A DNA stretch of 64,000 bases, taken from NCBI RefSeq assembly GCF_005311025.1, contig NZ_CP031747.1, positions 2,788,954 through 2,852,953 of the forward strand. The letters are read 5' to 3'. Of this stretch, positions 41,786-52,588 are shown in pieces. A model generated the notes under the pieces. The model searched no databases. It was given only the letters and a program-made list of their open reading frames with translations, and had not been told where the DNA came from. This DNA is from Alcaligenes faecalis (GTDB taxonomy: Bacteria; Pseudomonadota; Gammaproteobacteria; Burkholderiales; Burkholderiaceae_B). The stretch's first letter is position 1, and each line of letters starts with the position of its first letter. The position numbers and the translations under genes were made by a program.

Positions 41786-42421
41786 TTATTTTGTGACCAA
41801 GTGTTGAGCCACGTTGAAGAGGGCGGCAGCGGCAATCAGGCACAACAGCAGGCCACAGAGTTGTTCGATACGTGGCAAGTGCTTTTGTATACGCTGCTGC
41901 CAAAGCGGGTGCCCGATCAGAACGGTGATGAACAAGTCCCAGAGCAGAACAATTAAAAACATCCACAGACCCAGCAAGATGTGCAGGCCGGTGCCAGCGC
42001 GGCTGCTGGCCAGTACGGAGGCCAGGCTGGCGTAAAACAAGGCGTTCTTGGGATTCAGCAGCCCCGAGAGCAGGCCAAGCAGAGCATGATGCCACCAGCC
42101 ACCTGTAGAGGCTTCAGAGGCCTTGATCCTTTGCCCAGCAGTGTGGTGGGCTACCTGCAGGAACGTCACGCCCAAGTACAGTAAATACAGTCCTCCAGCG
42201 CCCTGTAGCAGCACAAAGAGAGGGCTGCCAGTGCTTATCCGGGCAAAGCCCGTTAGTGCCAGGCTGATGTACAGGCCATTGGCCAGGGCGACACCGGCAC
42301 ACGCTCCGCTTGCGACCCAGCGTCCATGGGCCAGGGTGCTGCGGGCGATCAGGAAAAAATCGGGGCCGGGGGAAAGCAGGGCCAGGAAATGGGTGCTGGC
42401 GATCAGCAAGAACAAGGACAC
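41786..42421 (-). CDS. LysE/RhtB-family amino-acid exporter
   Basis: A 211-residue membrane protein with about six hydrophobic helices, starting at GTG 42421. The conserved SPGPDFFLIARSTLAHGRW in the first loop and the GLLSGLLNPKNALFYAS segment are family marks of LysE/RhtB exporters that pump amino acids or derivatives out of the cell. It follows the AraC-type regulator on the same strand with a gap of 74 bases, a common regulator-exporter pairing. The exported compound is unknown. Confidence 0.88.
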   Translation of the reverse strand: MSLFLLIASTHFLALLSPGPDFFLIARSTLAHGRWVASGACAGVALANGLYISLALTGFARISTGSPLFVLLQGAGGLYLLYLGVTFLQVAHHTAGQRIKASEASTGGWWHHALLGLLSGLLNPKNALFYASLASVLASSRAGTGLHILLGLWMFLIVLLWDLFITVLIGHPLWQQRIQKHLPRIEQLCGLLLCLIAAAALFNVAQHLVTK

Positions 42422-42495
42422 GGCGGTACGTCCAGGAGCAAAACTGCAGTGTGACCAGAAGTGGGGGTGCCGTATTGAATAAAAGTGCGCGCGCT

Positions 42496-43290
42496 TTAAC
42501 TGCGGTACTGGCCCGGAGTGACACCGGTGTAGTGCTTGAAGACACGCTGAAAATGACTTTGGTCGGCAAAGCCCAGGCGATAGGCAATATCAGCCAGCTC
42601 GTCACCTTGGCGCAGGGCGTTTCGGGCCAAATTGATACGTTGGTTCAATTGCCAGCGCTGTGGAGTCAGGCCGGTATGGCGACGAAAGGCGCGAATCAGC
42701 TGGTAGCGGCTAAAACCGGTTTCCTGGGCCAGTTCGTGCAGGGGGATAGTGGCTAATTGGCCTTCAACCCAGCGATCCAGGGTTTTCTGCAAGATGGGGC
42801 TAGGTGGGGGAGCGGGTGCCAAAGGCTGGGATTGGGCTGAGCCGTGATGCAGCAAAAAGTCGATCAGGGCTGCTTCTTTGCTCAGTAGAGGAGCGGCTGA
42901 AAACAAGAGCGAGTTCAAGTCACAGTAGGCAGCATAAAGCAGCGGCTCGTGACTAACGCGGATGGGCTCCTGGGCTTGAAGTCTGAACTCTGTACTTTCC
43001 TGCCAAAGCTGCTCCAGCCACCCTGCATCCAGATGCAGCATCTGATAGCTCCAGGACTGATCTGGCAAAGGATTGCAGGCATGGCTGCGGTGCGCAGGGA
43101 CAAAGACCAGAGAGCCTGGCGCAAGCTGGACCGGGCCGCCGGGTGCGCCCGTAAAGACGCTGCCACCGCCATCAACGGCGCCAATCGAGTAGGTGGGGTG
43201 GCTGTGTTCCTGATAGCAGATCCGGCTGTTGCAAGCACGTCGGCTTTCTACATAGGGCAGGGCGGCATCGCGCCAGAATTCAGTCTTCAT
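42496..43290 (-). CDS. AraC-family transcriptional regulator
   Basis: A 264-residue protein. The N-terminal ligand-binding cupin-like half contains YQEHSHPTYSIGAVDGG and LAPGSLVFVPAHRSHACNP; the C-terminal half has two helix-turn-helix motifs, IPLHELAQETGFSRYQLIR and LADIAYRLGFADQSHFQRVF. Its start overlaps the end of the histidine kinase gene by 11 bases, so it is probably translated from the same mRNA. It likely controls the LysE-type exporter after it. Confidence 0.9.
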   Translation of the reverse strand: MKTEFWRDAALPYVESRRACNSRICYQEHSHPTYSIGAVDGGGSVFTGAPGGPVQLAPGSLVFVPAHRSHACNPLPDQSWSYQMLHLDAGWLEQLWQESTEFRLQAQEPIRVSHEPLLYAAYCDLNSLLFSAAPLLSKEAALIDFLLHHGSAQSQPLAPAPPPSPILQKTLDRWVEGQLATIPLHELAQETGFSRYQLIRAFRRHTGLTPQRWQLNQRINLARNALRQGDELADIAYRLGFADQSHFQRVFKHYTGVTPGQYRS

Positions 43291-45247
43291 CGGAGATAGT
43301 AATCGTGGCCAGGGAGACGATAAAGGTACAGCCTTGCTCAGGCGTGCTGTCCAGGACAATATCCCCGCCGTGTTTGTTGATCACGGTTTTCACAAAGGCC
43401 AAACCTAGTCCGCTACCCGAAGGTGCACCTTCGGTATTTTCGTGGGCTCGATGATAAGGCTCAAAAATCGTCGCCTGATTTTCTGCCGGAATTCCCCAGC
43501 CTTGATCTTTGACGAATACCTGAACGCTGTTGTTGCCCAGCACAAGGTCTATATCAATCTGGTTGCCATCCGGTCCGTACTTGATGGCGTTTTGAATCAG
43601 GTTGGTAAAGGCGCGGCGCAGCATGGGCGCATTGCCGTTCACCCAGACCAGCTCCGAGTCGTTCAAGTTCAGGCTGATAGAGCGCTTGCTGGCGCTGGCC
43701 CAAGCGTCATCCAGACAGTCTGCCAGCAGATCAAACAGGTTCAGCGGGCTCAGCACCATTTCCATGGCTTCGGCCCGTGCCAGACTGATGAAGTTGTCCA
43801 CCAGTTCCAGCGTTTGTTCGGCATAGCCTTCCATCTTGTGCAGAAACTGATCTGGCGGCAGTTTGCTGTCATCCTGACGTTGCAAGCTCGTTAGTGCCAG
43901 GATGGAGTTCTGGGGCGCCCGCATATCATGCGAAATGAAGCGCAAGGTTTCTTCACGCTTGGTCTGGGCCTGGCGCAATAAATTGATGGATTTATGCAGC
44001 TGGGTCAGACGATGAGGCAGGTTACGTGTACTTAAGCCTGATAAGCGCTCGTTCAGAGCAGTTCTGACATCCGGGTATTCCAGCTGCAGCTTGTTCAGTT
44101 CTTCGGTCACCTGATTCAGGGCAGCCTCCTGACTGCGCCAGTGCCATAGCGGGTAGGCCAACAGAACAGTGATCAGGCTGGCTAGTGGCGGAATCCACAG
44201 ATTGAAGCCATGCATGGCGATCCAGTTCACCAGCAGGATCGCAAAGACCAGCCCGATCAGGCTCAGCAAGGTGGCGCGTGGCGACAGATAGATCAGAACC
44301 TGACATGCCAGCAGGACTGGCAGGCAACTGGCCAGCGCAATGAACCAGGCTGGTGGGGTGCGCACCCAATGATTGCTGCGTACGGCTTGCAAGGTATTGG
44401 CCAGGATCTCAACGCCCGACATGCTGCTCATGCCGGCTTTGGACAAAGGGGTAGGAAAGGTATCGCCCAGTCCACTGCCCCAGGCTCCTACCAGCACATA
44501 CTTGTCCTTGAAGAAAGAGGGCGGAATATCGCCGTTCAGGACATTGAAGTAAGGCACGGTCCGAAAGTGACCGCTGCGGCCCAGAAAGGGAATGTGGGGA
44601 ATGTCTTTCTGACTGGAGTCCAGAGCTTGCAGGGCCAGATCCACATCTCCGCCTGTCATCAGCATGGCAATCGTGAAGTGCGGCAGCACACGGCCCAAGG
44701 GGGTCGTCTGCTGCAGGGCGACACGGCGCACTACCCCATCTGAATCAGGTTCGATATTGATGTAGCCCGACGCCTTGGCTGCCTGGCTGAGCACGGGAAT
44801 GGCGGTATGCACGGCCTGCCGCTGAGTGTCATAGATCATTGGCAGCACAACGCGTCCGTGATGATGTATGGCCTCTGATAGAGCCAGGTCATCATCGGGG
44901 TAAGCTGGGTTGGGCTCCTGAAAAACCAGATCGATGCCGACAGCACGAGCCTGTTCAAGACGGCCTAGCAGTTGGGCATGGTTGATGCGTCGCCAGGGCC
45001 AAAAGCCCAGGTTGGCAATGCTGTAGTCGTCGATGGCGACAATGACAATATCCGGGGGCGCAGCCTGTGGAAGAGCGGCTGCCATGGTGAAGTCGTAAAT
45101 CAGGTTGTTCAGCTTGCCCAGCGCGAAGTCGTCACGCAGGGAGCTGAACAATAAGGTCAGCAGCATCAGCAAGCCCGAAACCAGATGCCACTCTTTCCGA
45201 ATCCGGTCAGAGAGTAGCTTGTTGTTTCTGGGGGCTGGGCTGCTCAT
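43280..45247 (-). CDS. CHASE2-domain sensor histidine kinase
   Basis: A 655-residue membrane kinase. After a first helix near residue 30, residues about 45-300 form an extracytoplasmic CHASE2 domain (IVIVAIDDYSIANLGFWPW; DKYVLVGAWGSGLGDTF). Three more helices follow (about 305-370), then a coiled linker and the kinase: H-box RFISHDMRAPQNS, N-box NLIQNAIKYG, G-boxes DQGWGIP and GSGLGLAFVK. It lies 16 bases after the LysM/FecR gene and belongs to the response regulator-FecR-kinase operon. CHASE2 ligands are generally unknown. Confidence 0.92.
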   Translation of the reverse strand: MSSPAPRNNKLLSDRIRKEWHLVSGLLMLLTLLFSSLRDDFALGKLNNLIYDFTMAAALPQAAPPDIVIVAIDDYSIANLGFWPWRRINHAQLLGRLEQARAVGIDLVFQEPNPAYPDDDLALSEAIHHHGRVVLPMIYDTQRQAVHTAIPVLSQAAKASGYINIEPDSDGVVRRVALQQTTPLGRVLPHFTIAMLMTGGDVDLALQALDSSQKDIPHIPFLGRSGHFRTVPYFNVLNGDIPPSFFKDKYVLVGAWGSGLGDTFPTPLSKAGMSSMSGVEILANTLQAVRSNHWVRTPPAWFIALASCLPVLLACQVLIYLSPRATLLSLIGLVFAILLVNWIAMHGFNLWIPPLASLITVLLAYPLWHWRSQEAALNQVTEELNKLQLEYPDVRTALNERLSGLSTRNLPHRLTQLHKSINLLRQAQTKREETLRFISHDMRAPQNSILALTSLQRQDDSKLPPDQFLHKMEGYAEQTLELVDNFISLARAEAMEMVLSPLNLFDLLADCLDDAWASASKRSISLNLNDSELVWVNGNAPMLRRAFTNLIQNAIKYGPDGNQIDIDLVLGNNSVQVFVKDQGWGIPAENQATIFEPYHRAHENTEGAPSGSGLGLAFVKTVINKHGGDIVLDSTPEQGCTFIVSLATITISDED

Positions 45248-45263
45248 GCCGTACGCCGTTTAG

Positions 45264-46358
45264 CTACTCGAACTGAGAGAGCAGGATTGGATCGCCAAAA
45301 TTGCTGACCACGGCTTGGCCATCCGAGCTGGTCAGGCTGGCTGCGCCTTCAAAGCTTTCGATTGTGTCCGGGCCCATCAGACCATGGCGGTCAATGGCAC
45401 GAACGGTAACGTAGTACGTGCCGGGACGCGAGGCACCGAACTGAATATCCGTATCTGTCGTAATGTTACGCGACAGCAGCTTGGCACCTTGCGGGTCGGT
45501 AGAGGTCTGGACCAGATAGGCCTGGGCACCGGGCACGGCCTGAATCGTGCTGTTCCATTGGCCACCGCGACGCTCGGGCGTGGAGATCTGCGGAGCGGGC
45601 AACAAAGGCTCCAGCGCCATGATATTGCCATCTGTGCCTACAGCGGCCCCTTGATTCTGCTTCAGGGCGGTGGGGGTGCTGCGTTGCTGGGTTCCCAATT
45701 CTGCGCGGCCTTCCAGCACTTCGCTGTGAGCCATGCCTTGTTGAGTACGCACACGCAATTCGGTGCCACGTACACCGGTAATGCTGACAGGGGTGCGGAC
45801 TTCAAAGCGACCTACGCCGGTTTTTTCCGGGGAAACGCGTGATTCCACGTCGCCATCGTCCAGAGCGATGATCGAGTCGGTCAGGCCGGTGCCTTCAAAG
45901 GCACGCATGCGAGCCACGCTCAAGGATGCCTGTGCGGGTACGCTCAGTTGGCTGCCGTCTTGCAACTCCAGCGTCAGGTAGCCATTGCTGCCTGTGCGGA
46001 TCAGGTCGCCTTCTTGCAAATGAGTCGTTCCTGCACCCAGTGCTTGACCATTCACAAGAATTTGGCCGGTCTGGTGAGTGATACGGGCGGGGGCGGGCAC
46101 TTCCGGAATCATGCGAAATGGGATGTGCAGTTCTTTGCCGATAGGCAGACGGTAGGGATCGGCCACCGCGTTCAGACGCTGAATTTCGGACCAGTTGCGG
46201 TCCTGGCGGGTGTAGGTCTGGGAGATGCCCAGCAAGGTGTCACCGGCCAGCACTTTATAGACAAAATTTTCGCCGCGGGCGCCAGAAGGTTGGGCTGACA
46301 CGACGCCACCCCAAATCAGGCCGCAAACGAGAGGCGCGGCGATACGCAAAGTAATCAT
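45264..46358 (-). CDS. periplasmic LysM- and FecR-domain protein
   Basis: A 364-residue protein. A signal peptide covers residues 1-22 (GGVVSAQPSG). A LysM domain (about 32-80) contains YKVLAGDTLLGISQTYTRQ, normally binding peptidoglycan. A FecR domain (about 110-230) has LQEGDLIRTGSNGYLTLELQDGSQL-type repeats and ITGVRGTELRV. The last 100 residues look like a fibronectin-type sandwich (AYLVQTSTDP, GTYYVTVRAIDRHG). It is placed between the response regulator and the CHASE2 kinase and could sense the cell wall for them. This triad arrangement is known for CHASE2 kinases; the stimulus is not known. Confidence 0.85.
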   Translation of the reverse strand: MITLRIAAPLVCGLIWGGVVSAQPSGARGENFVYKVLAGDTLLGISQTYTRQDRNWSEIQRLNAVADPYRLPIGKELHIPFRMIPEVPAPARITHQTGQILVNGQALGAGTTHLQEGDLIRTGSNGYLTLELQDGSQLSVPAQASLSVARMRAFEGTGLTDSIIALDDGDVESRVSPEKTGVGRFEVRTPVSITGVRGTELRVRTQQGMAHSEVLEGRAELGTQQRSTPTALKQNQGAAVGTDGNIMALEPLLPAPQISTPERRGGQWNSTIQAVPGAQAYLVQTSTDPQGAKLLSRNITTDTDIQFGASRPGTYYVTVRAIDRHGLMGPDTIESFEGAASLTSSDGQAVVSNFGDPILLSQFE

Positions 46359-46363
46359 AGAAA

Positions 46364-47068
46364 TCAGCTAGGGTCGGTCAAAAGTTCAAGGCGATAGCCC
46401 AGGGCGTAAGACGCCGTCAGGCGTACCCCGTTTTCGGGTCGCAACTGGAGTTTACGGCGTATGTTGGACAGGTGAGTGTCCAGCGTACGGGAGGTGGCCG
46501 GAATTTCCCGGTTCCAGACCGCGGAACTTAAAACATCACGCGAGAACAGGCGGCCGGGGTTGCGAAACAGCAAAAGGGCCAATTCAAATTCTTTGGGCGC
46601 CAGAGTAACGGTTTCACCGTTCAGCACAATATGGCCTTGTTCAGGAAAGATATCGTAGCCTGCAAACGAAAAGCGGCTGTCCTGAGTGGCCGAGGTGCTC
46701 AGATCCAGACGGCGCACAGCGGCATTGACGCGCGCAACCAGCTCTCCCTTGCGTACGGGCTTATTAATATAGTCGTCGGCTCCGGCCTGCAAACCCGTGA
46801 CCAGATCCTCTTCCTGGGTACGGCTGGTCAGGAATATGACGGGCAGGGCATGGCCCAGTGTGGTGCGAACCCAACGCAACACATCCAGGCCGCTGACGTC
46901 CGGCAGTTCCCAGTCCAGTAGCAATAAACCGAAATTATGTGGCTTGGCCAGAGCGGCCAGCAGGTCCTTTCCTTGATGAAAGGAGCGACACTCATAGCCA
47001 GCCTCGGTCAGGATCCGGGCAATCAGTTCAGCCTGGACGAGGTCGTCTTCCAGGGAAGCGATGATCAT
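46364..47068 (-). CDS. OmpR/PhoB-family response regulator
   Basis: A 234-residue two-domain regulator. The receiver domain has SLEDD acidic residues, the phosphoacceptor Asp in LLLDWELPDVSG, Thr/Ser in IFLTSRTQ and Lys in NKPVRKGELVARV. The C-terminal winged helix has APKEFELALLLFRNPGRLFSR and LDTHLSNIRRKL with a final beta hairpin. The ATG at 47068 follows AAGGA. It heads the minus-strand operon with the LysM/FecR protein (5-base gap) and CHASE2 kinase. Confidence 0.93.
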   Translation of the reverse strand: MIIASLEDDLVQAELIARILTEAGYECRSFHQGKDLLAALAKPHNFGLLLLDWELPDVSGLDVLRWVRTTLGHALPVIFLTSRTQEEDLVTGLQAGADDYINKPVRKGELVARVNAAVRRLDLSTSATQDSRFSFAGYDIFPEQGHIVLNGETVTLAPKEFELALLLFRNPGRLFSRDVLSSAVWNREIPATSRTLDTHLSNIRRKLQLRPENGVRLTASYALGYRLELLTDPS

Positions 47069-47193
47069 GGGTATTGTCCTTGTCGCAGAAGTGCAATAGC
47101 CCTGCAGTATAACGATATGTAGATAGCGAGTGACCAAGTGCTTCCATGCGTGTGCCGTGACAACGGGAAACTGCCGGATTGGTGTCCAAATCG

Positions 47194-47223
47194 TTGACCT
47201 ATAAGGGTTTACTGTGGTAAATT
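47194..47223 (+). promoter_or_regulatory. promoter of the str operon (rpsL)
   Basis: TTGACC and TAAATT separated by 18 bases, about 265 bases before rpsL. The intervening leader (47224-47488) has no gene and ends in an AAAGG ribosome site. Confidence 0.65.
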
Positions 47224-47488
47224 TTAGAGCTTACTTTAAGGATCCTTTGCCGGTACACCTTGCAGTAATTTGATGGCAGCCCTGAATTTAGGGGCTGCGG
47301 GCACTTTTTTAGTGCTTGAAATCAAGCCCAAGCCATGTGCAAGACCGCTCTTTTTCGTGTTTTATGGGGAGTGGTAGTGCGCAATGCCGCTTCCGGTCCA
47401 GGGTTTCAATACCCGCCAACTGGACGGCGTTTTTCAAAACATATACGTCAACCAGTACGTAAAGTACGTTATAGGATACGTAAAGGTC

Positions 47489-47860
47489 ATGCCAACCATT
47501 AGCCAGCTCGTGCGTAAACCGCGCGAAGTCAGCCGCGTTAGCAGCAAGAGCCCTGCGCTCGAGAACTGCCCACAACGCCGCGGTGTTTGCACCCGTGTTT
47601 ACACCACGACCCCCAAGAAGCCTAACTCCGCTCTGCGTAAAGTCGCCAAAGTGCGTCTGACCAACGGCTTCGAAGTCATTTCTTACATCGGTGGTGAAGG
47701 CCACAACCTGCAAGAGCACTCGGTCGTTCTCGTCCGTGGTGGTCGTGTTAAAGACTTGCCAGGTGTGCGTTACCACATTGTTCGCGGTGCTCTTGACCTG
47801 CAAGGCGTCAAGGATCGTAAACAAGCCCGCTCCAAGTACGGCGCCAAGCGTCCCAAGTAA
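47489..47860 (+). CDS. rpsL: 30S ribosomal protein S12
   Basis: A 123-residue protein; the ATG at 47489 matches the family start [13 protein letters not shown]. The conserved [19 protein letters not shown] and the C-terminal SKYGAKRPK are intact. The Lys-Lys at TPKKPN is the wild-type streptomycin-sensitive form. S12 lines the decoding centre. First gene of the str operon. Confidence 0.97.
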   Translation: MPTISQLVRKPREVSRVSSKSPALENCPQRRGVCTRVYTTTPKKPNSALRKVAKVRLTNGFEVISYIGGEGHNLQEHSVVLVRGGRVKDLPGVRYHIVRGALDLQGVKDRKQARSKYGAKRPK

Positions 47861-47999
47861 TCCATGTATCCATTGATCAGTTCCCTGGTCTGGATCCGTG
47901 CAACCGTGGCCTGAGTGCCATGGTAGGTAAGTGGTCATTTGTCATGAATGACCGAGACCGCGAAAAGCGGTTCAACTGAATAGTCACAAGGAAATAAAA

Positions 48000-48470
48000 A
48001 TGCCTCGCCGTCGCGAAGTACCCAAACGTGAAATCCTACCTGACCCGAAATTTGGCAGCGTTGAGCTGGCCAAGTTCATGAACGTGGTCATGCTGTCCGG
48101 CAAGAAAGCTGTTGCCGAACGTATTGTTTATGGCGCGCTGGAACAAATTGCGCAGAAAACCGGCAAAGATCCGCTCGAAGTGTTTAATGCTGCCATCAAT
48201 AATGTAAAACCTGTTGTTGAAGTGAAGAGCCGCCGTGTTGGTGGCGCTAACTACCAGGTACCTGTCGAAGTGCGTCCCGTGCGTCGTTTGGCTCTGGCCA
48301 TGCGCTGGGTGCGTGAAGCCGCTAAAAAGCGCGGTGAAAAATCGATGGACTTGCGCCTGGCCGGCGAATTGTCCGATGCGGCTGAAGGCCGTGGCGGTGC
48401 AATGAAAAAGCGTGAAGACACGCACAAGATGGCCGATGCTAACAAAGCATTCAGCCATTTCCGTTGGTAA
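48000..48470 (+). CDS. rpsG: 30S ribosomal protein S7
   Basis: A 156-residue protein with [20 protein letters not shown] and the conserved [17 protein letters not shown] and [22 protein letters not shown]7 nucleates the 3' domain of 16S rRNA and represses the str operon by binding its mRNA. A 139-base gap separates it from rpsL. Confidence 0.97.
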   Translation: MPRRREVPKREILPDPKFGSVELAKFMNVVMLSGKKAVAERIVYGALEQIAQKTGKDPLEVFNAAINNVKPVVEVKSRRVGGANYQVPVEVRPVRRLALAMRWVREAAKKRGEKSMDLRLAGELSDAAEGRGGAMKKREDTHKMADANKAFSHFRW

Positions 48471-48487
48471 TCTGAGGACATATAACC

Positions 48488-50590
48488 ATGGCCCGCAAAA
48501 CCCCTATTCAGCGCTATCGCAACATCGGTATCTCGGCTCACATCGACGCCGGGAAAACGACCACTACCGAGCGCATCCTGTTCTACACCGGTGTGAACCA
48601 CAAACTGGGCGAAACCCACGAAGGTTCGGCCACCATGGACTGGATGGAGCAAGAGCAAGAGCGCGGGATCACCATTACCTCGGCTGCTACCACTGCTTTC
48701 TGGCGTGGTATGGCGGGCAATTACCCAGAACACCGTATCAACATCATTGATACCCCCGGCCACGTTGACTTCACTATTGAAGTTGAGCGTTCCATGCGCG
48801 TGCTGGACGGCGCTTGCATGGTTTACTGCGCGGTGGGTGGTGTTCAGCCTCAGTCGGAAACCGTATGGCGTCAAGCCAACAAGTATGGCGTGCCTCGTCT
48901 GGCCTTCATCAACAAGATGGACCGTACTGGCGCTAACTTCTTCAAGGTTTACGACCAGCTCAAGCTGCGTCTGAAAGCCCACCCCGTGCCTGTCGTTATC
49001 CCGATCGGCGCTGAAGAAGAGTTCCAAGGCGTGGTTGACCTGATCAAGATGAAAGCAATCATCTGGGATCAAGCCAGCAACGGCGTGAAGTTTGAATACA
49101 CCGACATTCCTGCCGAGCTGCAAGCTTCGGCCGAAGAATGGCGCGAAAAAATGGTCGAGTCGGCTGCTGAAGCCAGCGAAGACCTGATGAACAAGTACCT
49201 GGAAAACGGTGATCTCTCCGAAGAGGACATCAACCTGGGTCTGCGTACACGTACCATTGCCTGCGAAATTCAGCCAATGCTGTGCGGTACCGCGTTCAAG
49301 AACAAGGGTGTACAGCGCATGCTGGACGCCGTGATCGACTACCTGCCATCGCCTGTGGATATTCCACCTGTCGAAGGTACGGACGATGACGGTGAAGTCA
49401 TTCATCGTAAAGCCAACGACGAAGAGCCTATGTCCGCTCTGGCGTTCAAGCTGATGACTGACCCCTTTGTTGGTCAATTGACTTTCGTACGCGTTTACTC
49501 GGGCGTTCTGCGTTCGGGCGACACGGTCTACAACCCTATCAAGGGTAAGAAAGAGCGTATCGGCCGTATCTTGCAGATGCACGCAAACAACCGTGCCGAG
49601 CTGAAAGAACTGGTTGCTGGTGACATCGCTTCCGTGGTGGGTCTGAAAGACGTGACCACAGGTGAAACCCTGTGTGACGCCGGTCAGCACATCATTCTGG
49701 AACGCATGGAGTTCCCAGAGCCCGTGATTTCGCAGGCTGTGGAACCAAAAACCAAGTCCGACCAGGAAAAAATGGGCGTGGCCTTGTCCCGTCTGGCTCA
49801 GGAAGATCCTTCTTTCCGCGTCAGCAGCGACGAAGAATCCGGCCAGACCATTATTTCCGGTATGGGCGAGCTGCACCTGGAAGTTCTGGTAGACCGCATG
49901 CGCCGTGAATTCGGCGTGGAAGCCAACGTGGGTAAACCACAAGTGGCTTACCGCGAAACCATCCGCAAGACTTGCGACGAAATCGAAGGTAAATTCGTCA
50001 AACAGTCCGGTGGTCGTGGTCAGTACGGTCACGTTGTCCTCAAGCTGGAGCCCCTGGAAGCAGGCGGTGGCTTTGAGTTCGTTGACGCCATCAAGGGCGG
50101 TGTGGTTCCTCGCGAATTCATTCCTGCCGTTGAAAAAGGTATCCGCGAAACCCTGTCCGCAGGTGTGGTCGCTGGCTACCCAGTGGTTGACGTCAAGGCT
50201 ACGCTGTTCTTCGGTTCGTACCACGATGTGGACTCGAACGAAAACGCCTTCCGTATGGCCGCTTCGATGGCCTTCAAGGATGGTATGCGCAAGGCTGCCC
50301 CAGTTCTGCTGGAGCCCACCATGGCTGTAGAAGTTGAAACCCCTGAGGAATACGCCGGTACAGTGATGGGTGACTTGTCCTCCCGTCGCGGTATGGTTCA
50401 GGGTATGGACGATATGGTTGGTGGTGGTAAGGTCATCAAGGCCGAGGTTCCTCTGGCCGAGATGTTCGGTTACTCGACCAGCCTGCGTTCGCAAACACAA
50501 GGTCGCGCTACGTACACGATGGAATTCAAGCAATATGCTGAAGCTCCAAAGAACGTGGCTGACGAAGTGATCAGCGCTCGCGGTAAGTAA
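48488..50590 (+). CDS. fusA: elongation factor G
   Basis: A 700-residue translation GTPase that drives translocation. G motifs: [34 protein letters not shown]. Domain IV has the [15 protein letters not shown] region; domain V ends in [18 protein letters not shown]. Starts 18 bases after rpsG. A hairpin follows before tuf. Confidence 0.98.
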   Translation: MARKTPIQRYRNIGISAHIDAGKTTTTERILFYTGVNHKLGETHEGSATMDWMEQEQERGITITSAATTAFWRGMAGNYPEHRINIIDTPGHVDFTIEVERSMRVLDGACMVYCAVGGVQPQSETVWRQANKYGVPRLAFINKMDRTGANFFKVYDQLKLRLKAHPVPVVIPIGAEEEFQGVVDLIKMKAIIWDQASNGVKFEYTDIPAELQASAEEWREKMVESAAEASEDLMNKYLENGDLSEEDINLGLRTRTIACEIQPMLCGTAFKNKGVQRMLDAVIDYLPSPVDIPPVEGTDDDGEVIHRKANDEEPMSALAFKLMTDPFVGQLTFVRVYSGVLRSGDTVYNPIKGKKERIGRILQMHANNRAELKELVAGDIASVVGLKDVTTGETLCDAGQHIILERMEFPEPVISQAVEPKTKSDQEKMGVALSRLAQEDPSFRVSSDEESGQTIISGMGELHLEVLVDRMRREFGVEANVGKPQVAYRETIRKTCDEIEGKFVKQSGGRGQYGHVVLKLEPLEAGGGFEFVDAIKGGVVPREFIPAVEKGIRETLSAGVVAGYPVVDVKATLFFGSYHDVDSNENAFRMAASMAFKDGMRKAAPVLLEPTMAVEVETPEEYAGTVMGDLSSRRGMVQGMDDMVGGGKVIKAEVPLAEMFGYSTSLRSQTQGRATYTMEFKQYAEAPKNVADEVISARGK

Positions 50591-50600
50591 TAGCAATATC

Positions 50601-50637
50601 AGCCCGCCCTATGGCGGGCTGCTCAACAATTTTTTTG
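50601..50637 (+). terminator. attenuator-like hairpin between fusA and tuf copy 2
   Basis: AGCCCGCC pairs with GGCGGGCT around CTAT; a run of seven T starts ten bases later. The gap between stem and T-run suggests partial termination only. Confidence 0.5.
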
Positions 50638-50667
50638 TTTTCCTGTAAAACATAATTGGGATAAATC

Positions 50668-51858
50668 ATGGCAAAAGGTAAGTTTGAACGGACTAAACCG
50701 CACGTCAACGTCGGTACTATCGGTCACGTTGACCACGGTAAAACCACTCTGACCGCTGCAATCTGCACGGTTCTGTCCAAGGCATACGGCGGCGAAGCGC
50801 GCGATTACTCGCAGATCGACAACGCCCCTGAAGAAAAAGCACGTGGTATCACCATCAGCACGTCGCACGTTGAGTACGAAACGCCTAACCGTCACTACGC
50901 TCACGTTGACTGCCCCGGCCACGCTGACTACGTCAAGAACATGATTACCGGTGCTGCCCAGATGGACGGCGCTATTTTGGTTTGCTCGGCCGCTGACGGC
51001 CCAATGCCCCAGACTCGCGAGCACATCCTGCTGAGCCGTCAGGTTGGCGTTCCTTACATCATCGTGTTCCTGAACAAGGCCGACATGGTTGATGACGAAG
51101 AGCTGATCGAACTGGTTGAAATGGAAGTTCGCGAACTGTTGTCCAAGTACGACTTCCCTGGCGACGACACCCCGATCATCAAGGGTTCGGCCAAACTGGC
51201 TCTGGAAGGCGACGAAGGCCCACTGGGCAGCCAAGCCGTTCTGGCTCTGGCCGAAGCGCTGGACAGCTACATTCCTACGCCTGAGCGTGCCGTTGACGGT
51301 ACGTTCCTGATGCCTGTTGAAGACGTGTTCTCGATCTCCGGCCGTGGTACGGTTGTGACCGGTCGTATTGAGCGCGGCATCATCAAAGTCGGCGAAGAAA
51401 TCGAAATCGTGGGTATCAAAGACACGGTCAAGACCATTTGTACCGGCGTTGAAATGTTCCGCAAACTGCTGGACCAGGGCGAAGCTGGCGATAACGTCGG
51501 TCTGCTGCTGCGTGGTACCAAGCGTGAAGACGTGGAACGTGGTCAGGTTCTGGCCAAACCCGGTTCGATCAAGCCACACACCGACTTCGACGCCGAGGTG
51601 TACATTCTGTCCAAAGAAGAAGGTGGTCGTCACACTCCTTTCTTCAAGGGCTACCGTCCTCAGTTCTACTTCCGTACGACTGACGTGACCGGCACCATCG
51701 AGCTGCCAGAAGACAAGGAAATGGTTCTGCCAGGCGACAACATTTCGATGAAAGTGTCCCTGATCGCTCCTATCGCCATGGAAGAAGGTCTGCGCTTCGC
51801 TATTCGCGAAGGCGGCCGTACCGTCGGCGCTGGCGTGGTTGCAAAAATCATCAAGTAA
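50668..51858 (+). CDS. tuf: elongation factor Tu (copy 2)
   Basis: A 396-residue protein identical in sequence to the copy at 27644. The two genes differ only at a few synonymous bases that I could see (codons 2 and 4 and one Val near the 3' end), so they are kept alike by gene conversion. This copy is in the str operon position after fusA and before rpsJ, like E. coli tufA. Start is ATG 50668. Confidence 0.98.
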   Translation: MAKGKFERTKPHVNVGTIGHVDHGKTTLTAAICTVLSKAYGGEARDYSQIDNAPEEKARGITISTSHVEYETPNRHYAHVDCPGHADYVKNMITGAAQMDGAILVCSAADGPMPQTREHILLSRQVGVPYIIVFLNKADMVDDEELIELVEMEVRELLSKYDFPGDDTPIIKGSAKLALEGDEGPLGSQAVLALAEALDSYIPTPERAVDGTFLMPVEDVFSISGRGTVVTGRIERGIIKVGEEIEIVGIKDTVKTICTGVEMFRKLLDQGEAGDNVGLLLRGTKREDVERGQVLAKPGSIKPHTDFDAEVYILSKEEGGRHTPFFKGYRPQFYFRTTDVTGTIELPEDKEMVLPGDNISMKVSLIAPIAMEEGLRFAIREGGRTVGAGVVAKIIK

Positions 51859-52004
51859 TAAGCCTTGATCGCGGTGTGAAGGTGCAAACCTTCCCGCCGC
51901 GTCTTTGCTACCCCCAAAAGGGGTGCTTTTTAGTCAGCGTTTCTTCGAGCAATCGGTAAGCTCAGTCAAAAAGCCCCCACTTATATCGTTCTTTAGGATT
52001 ACCC

Positions 52005-52316
52005 ATGAAAAACCAGAAAATCCGCATCCGTCTGAAGGCTTACGATTACAAGTTGATCGATCAGTCTGCTGCTGAGATCGTAGAAACCGCCAAGCGCACC
52101 GGCGCTGTTGTTCGTGGTCCAGTACCACTGCCAACACGTATCCGTCGCTACGACATTCTGCGTTCGCCGCACGTCAACAAGACATCGCGCGATCAGTTTG
52201 AAATGCGTACCCACCAGCGCTTGATGGACATTGTCGATCCTACCGACAAGACCGTCGACGCTCTGATGCGTCTGGATTTGCCAGCCGGTGTTGACGTCGA
52301 AATCGCTCTGCAGTAA
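52005..52316 (+). CDS. rpsJ: 30S ribosomal protein S10 (NusE)
   Basis: A 103-residue protein with [33 protein letters not shown] and [22 protein letters not shown]10 is also the NusG partner in transcription-translation coupling. The gene is separated from tuf by 146 bases and from the rest of the S10 operon by a transporter cassette of about 3.2 kb. Confidence 0.98.
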   Translation: MKNQKIRIRLKAYDYKLIDQSAAEIVETAKRTGAVVRGPVPLPTRIRRYDILRSPHVNKTSRDQFEMRTHQRLMDIVDPTDKTVDALMRLDLPAGVDVEIALQ

Positions 52317-52348
52317 TTCTGCCTAGCTGTTCGAGTTACATCGAAAGA

Positions 52349-52378
52349 AACGCCATGCAACTGCATGGCGTTTTTTTT
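52349..52378 (+). terminator. terminator after rpsJ
   Basis: CGCCATGCA pairs with TGCATGGCG (9 bp, AC loop) followed by eight T. A strong intrinsic terminator, showing that rpsJ is the end of its transcript. Confidence 0.95.
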
Positions 52379-52588
52379 CGTCTGCACGTTTCCTTCGGAC
52401 GCTGCAGGAGCAATGGCGACTGCCCGTTTATCCTGAACAGAACAAGAGCTTTGCTCTTAGGTGCTTCATGGCTAGTTCATCATGGTGTTGTGATTGGGAA
52501 AAAGCGGGTTTTGGTCTACTTTTTACGACCGGACACACTTTGCCAGGGCTACAAATGCGACGATGGGCAGGGTTGAAGGAGGACAAGA

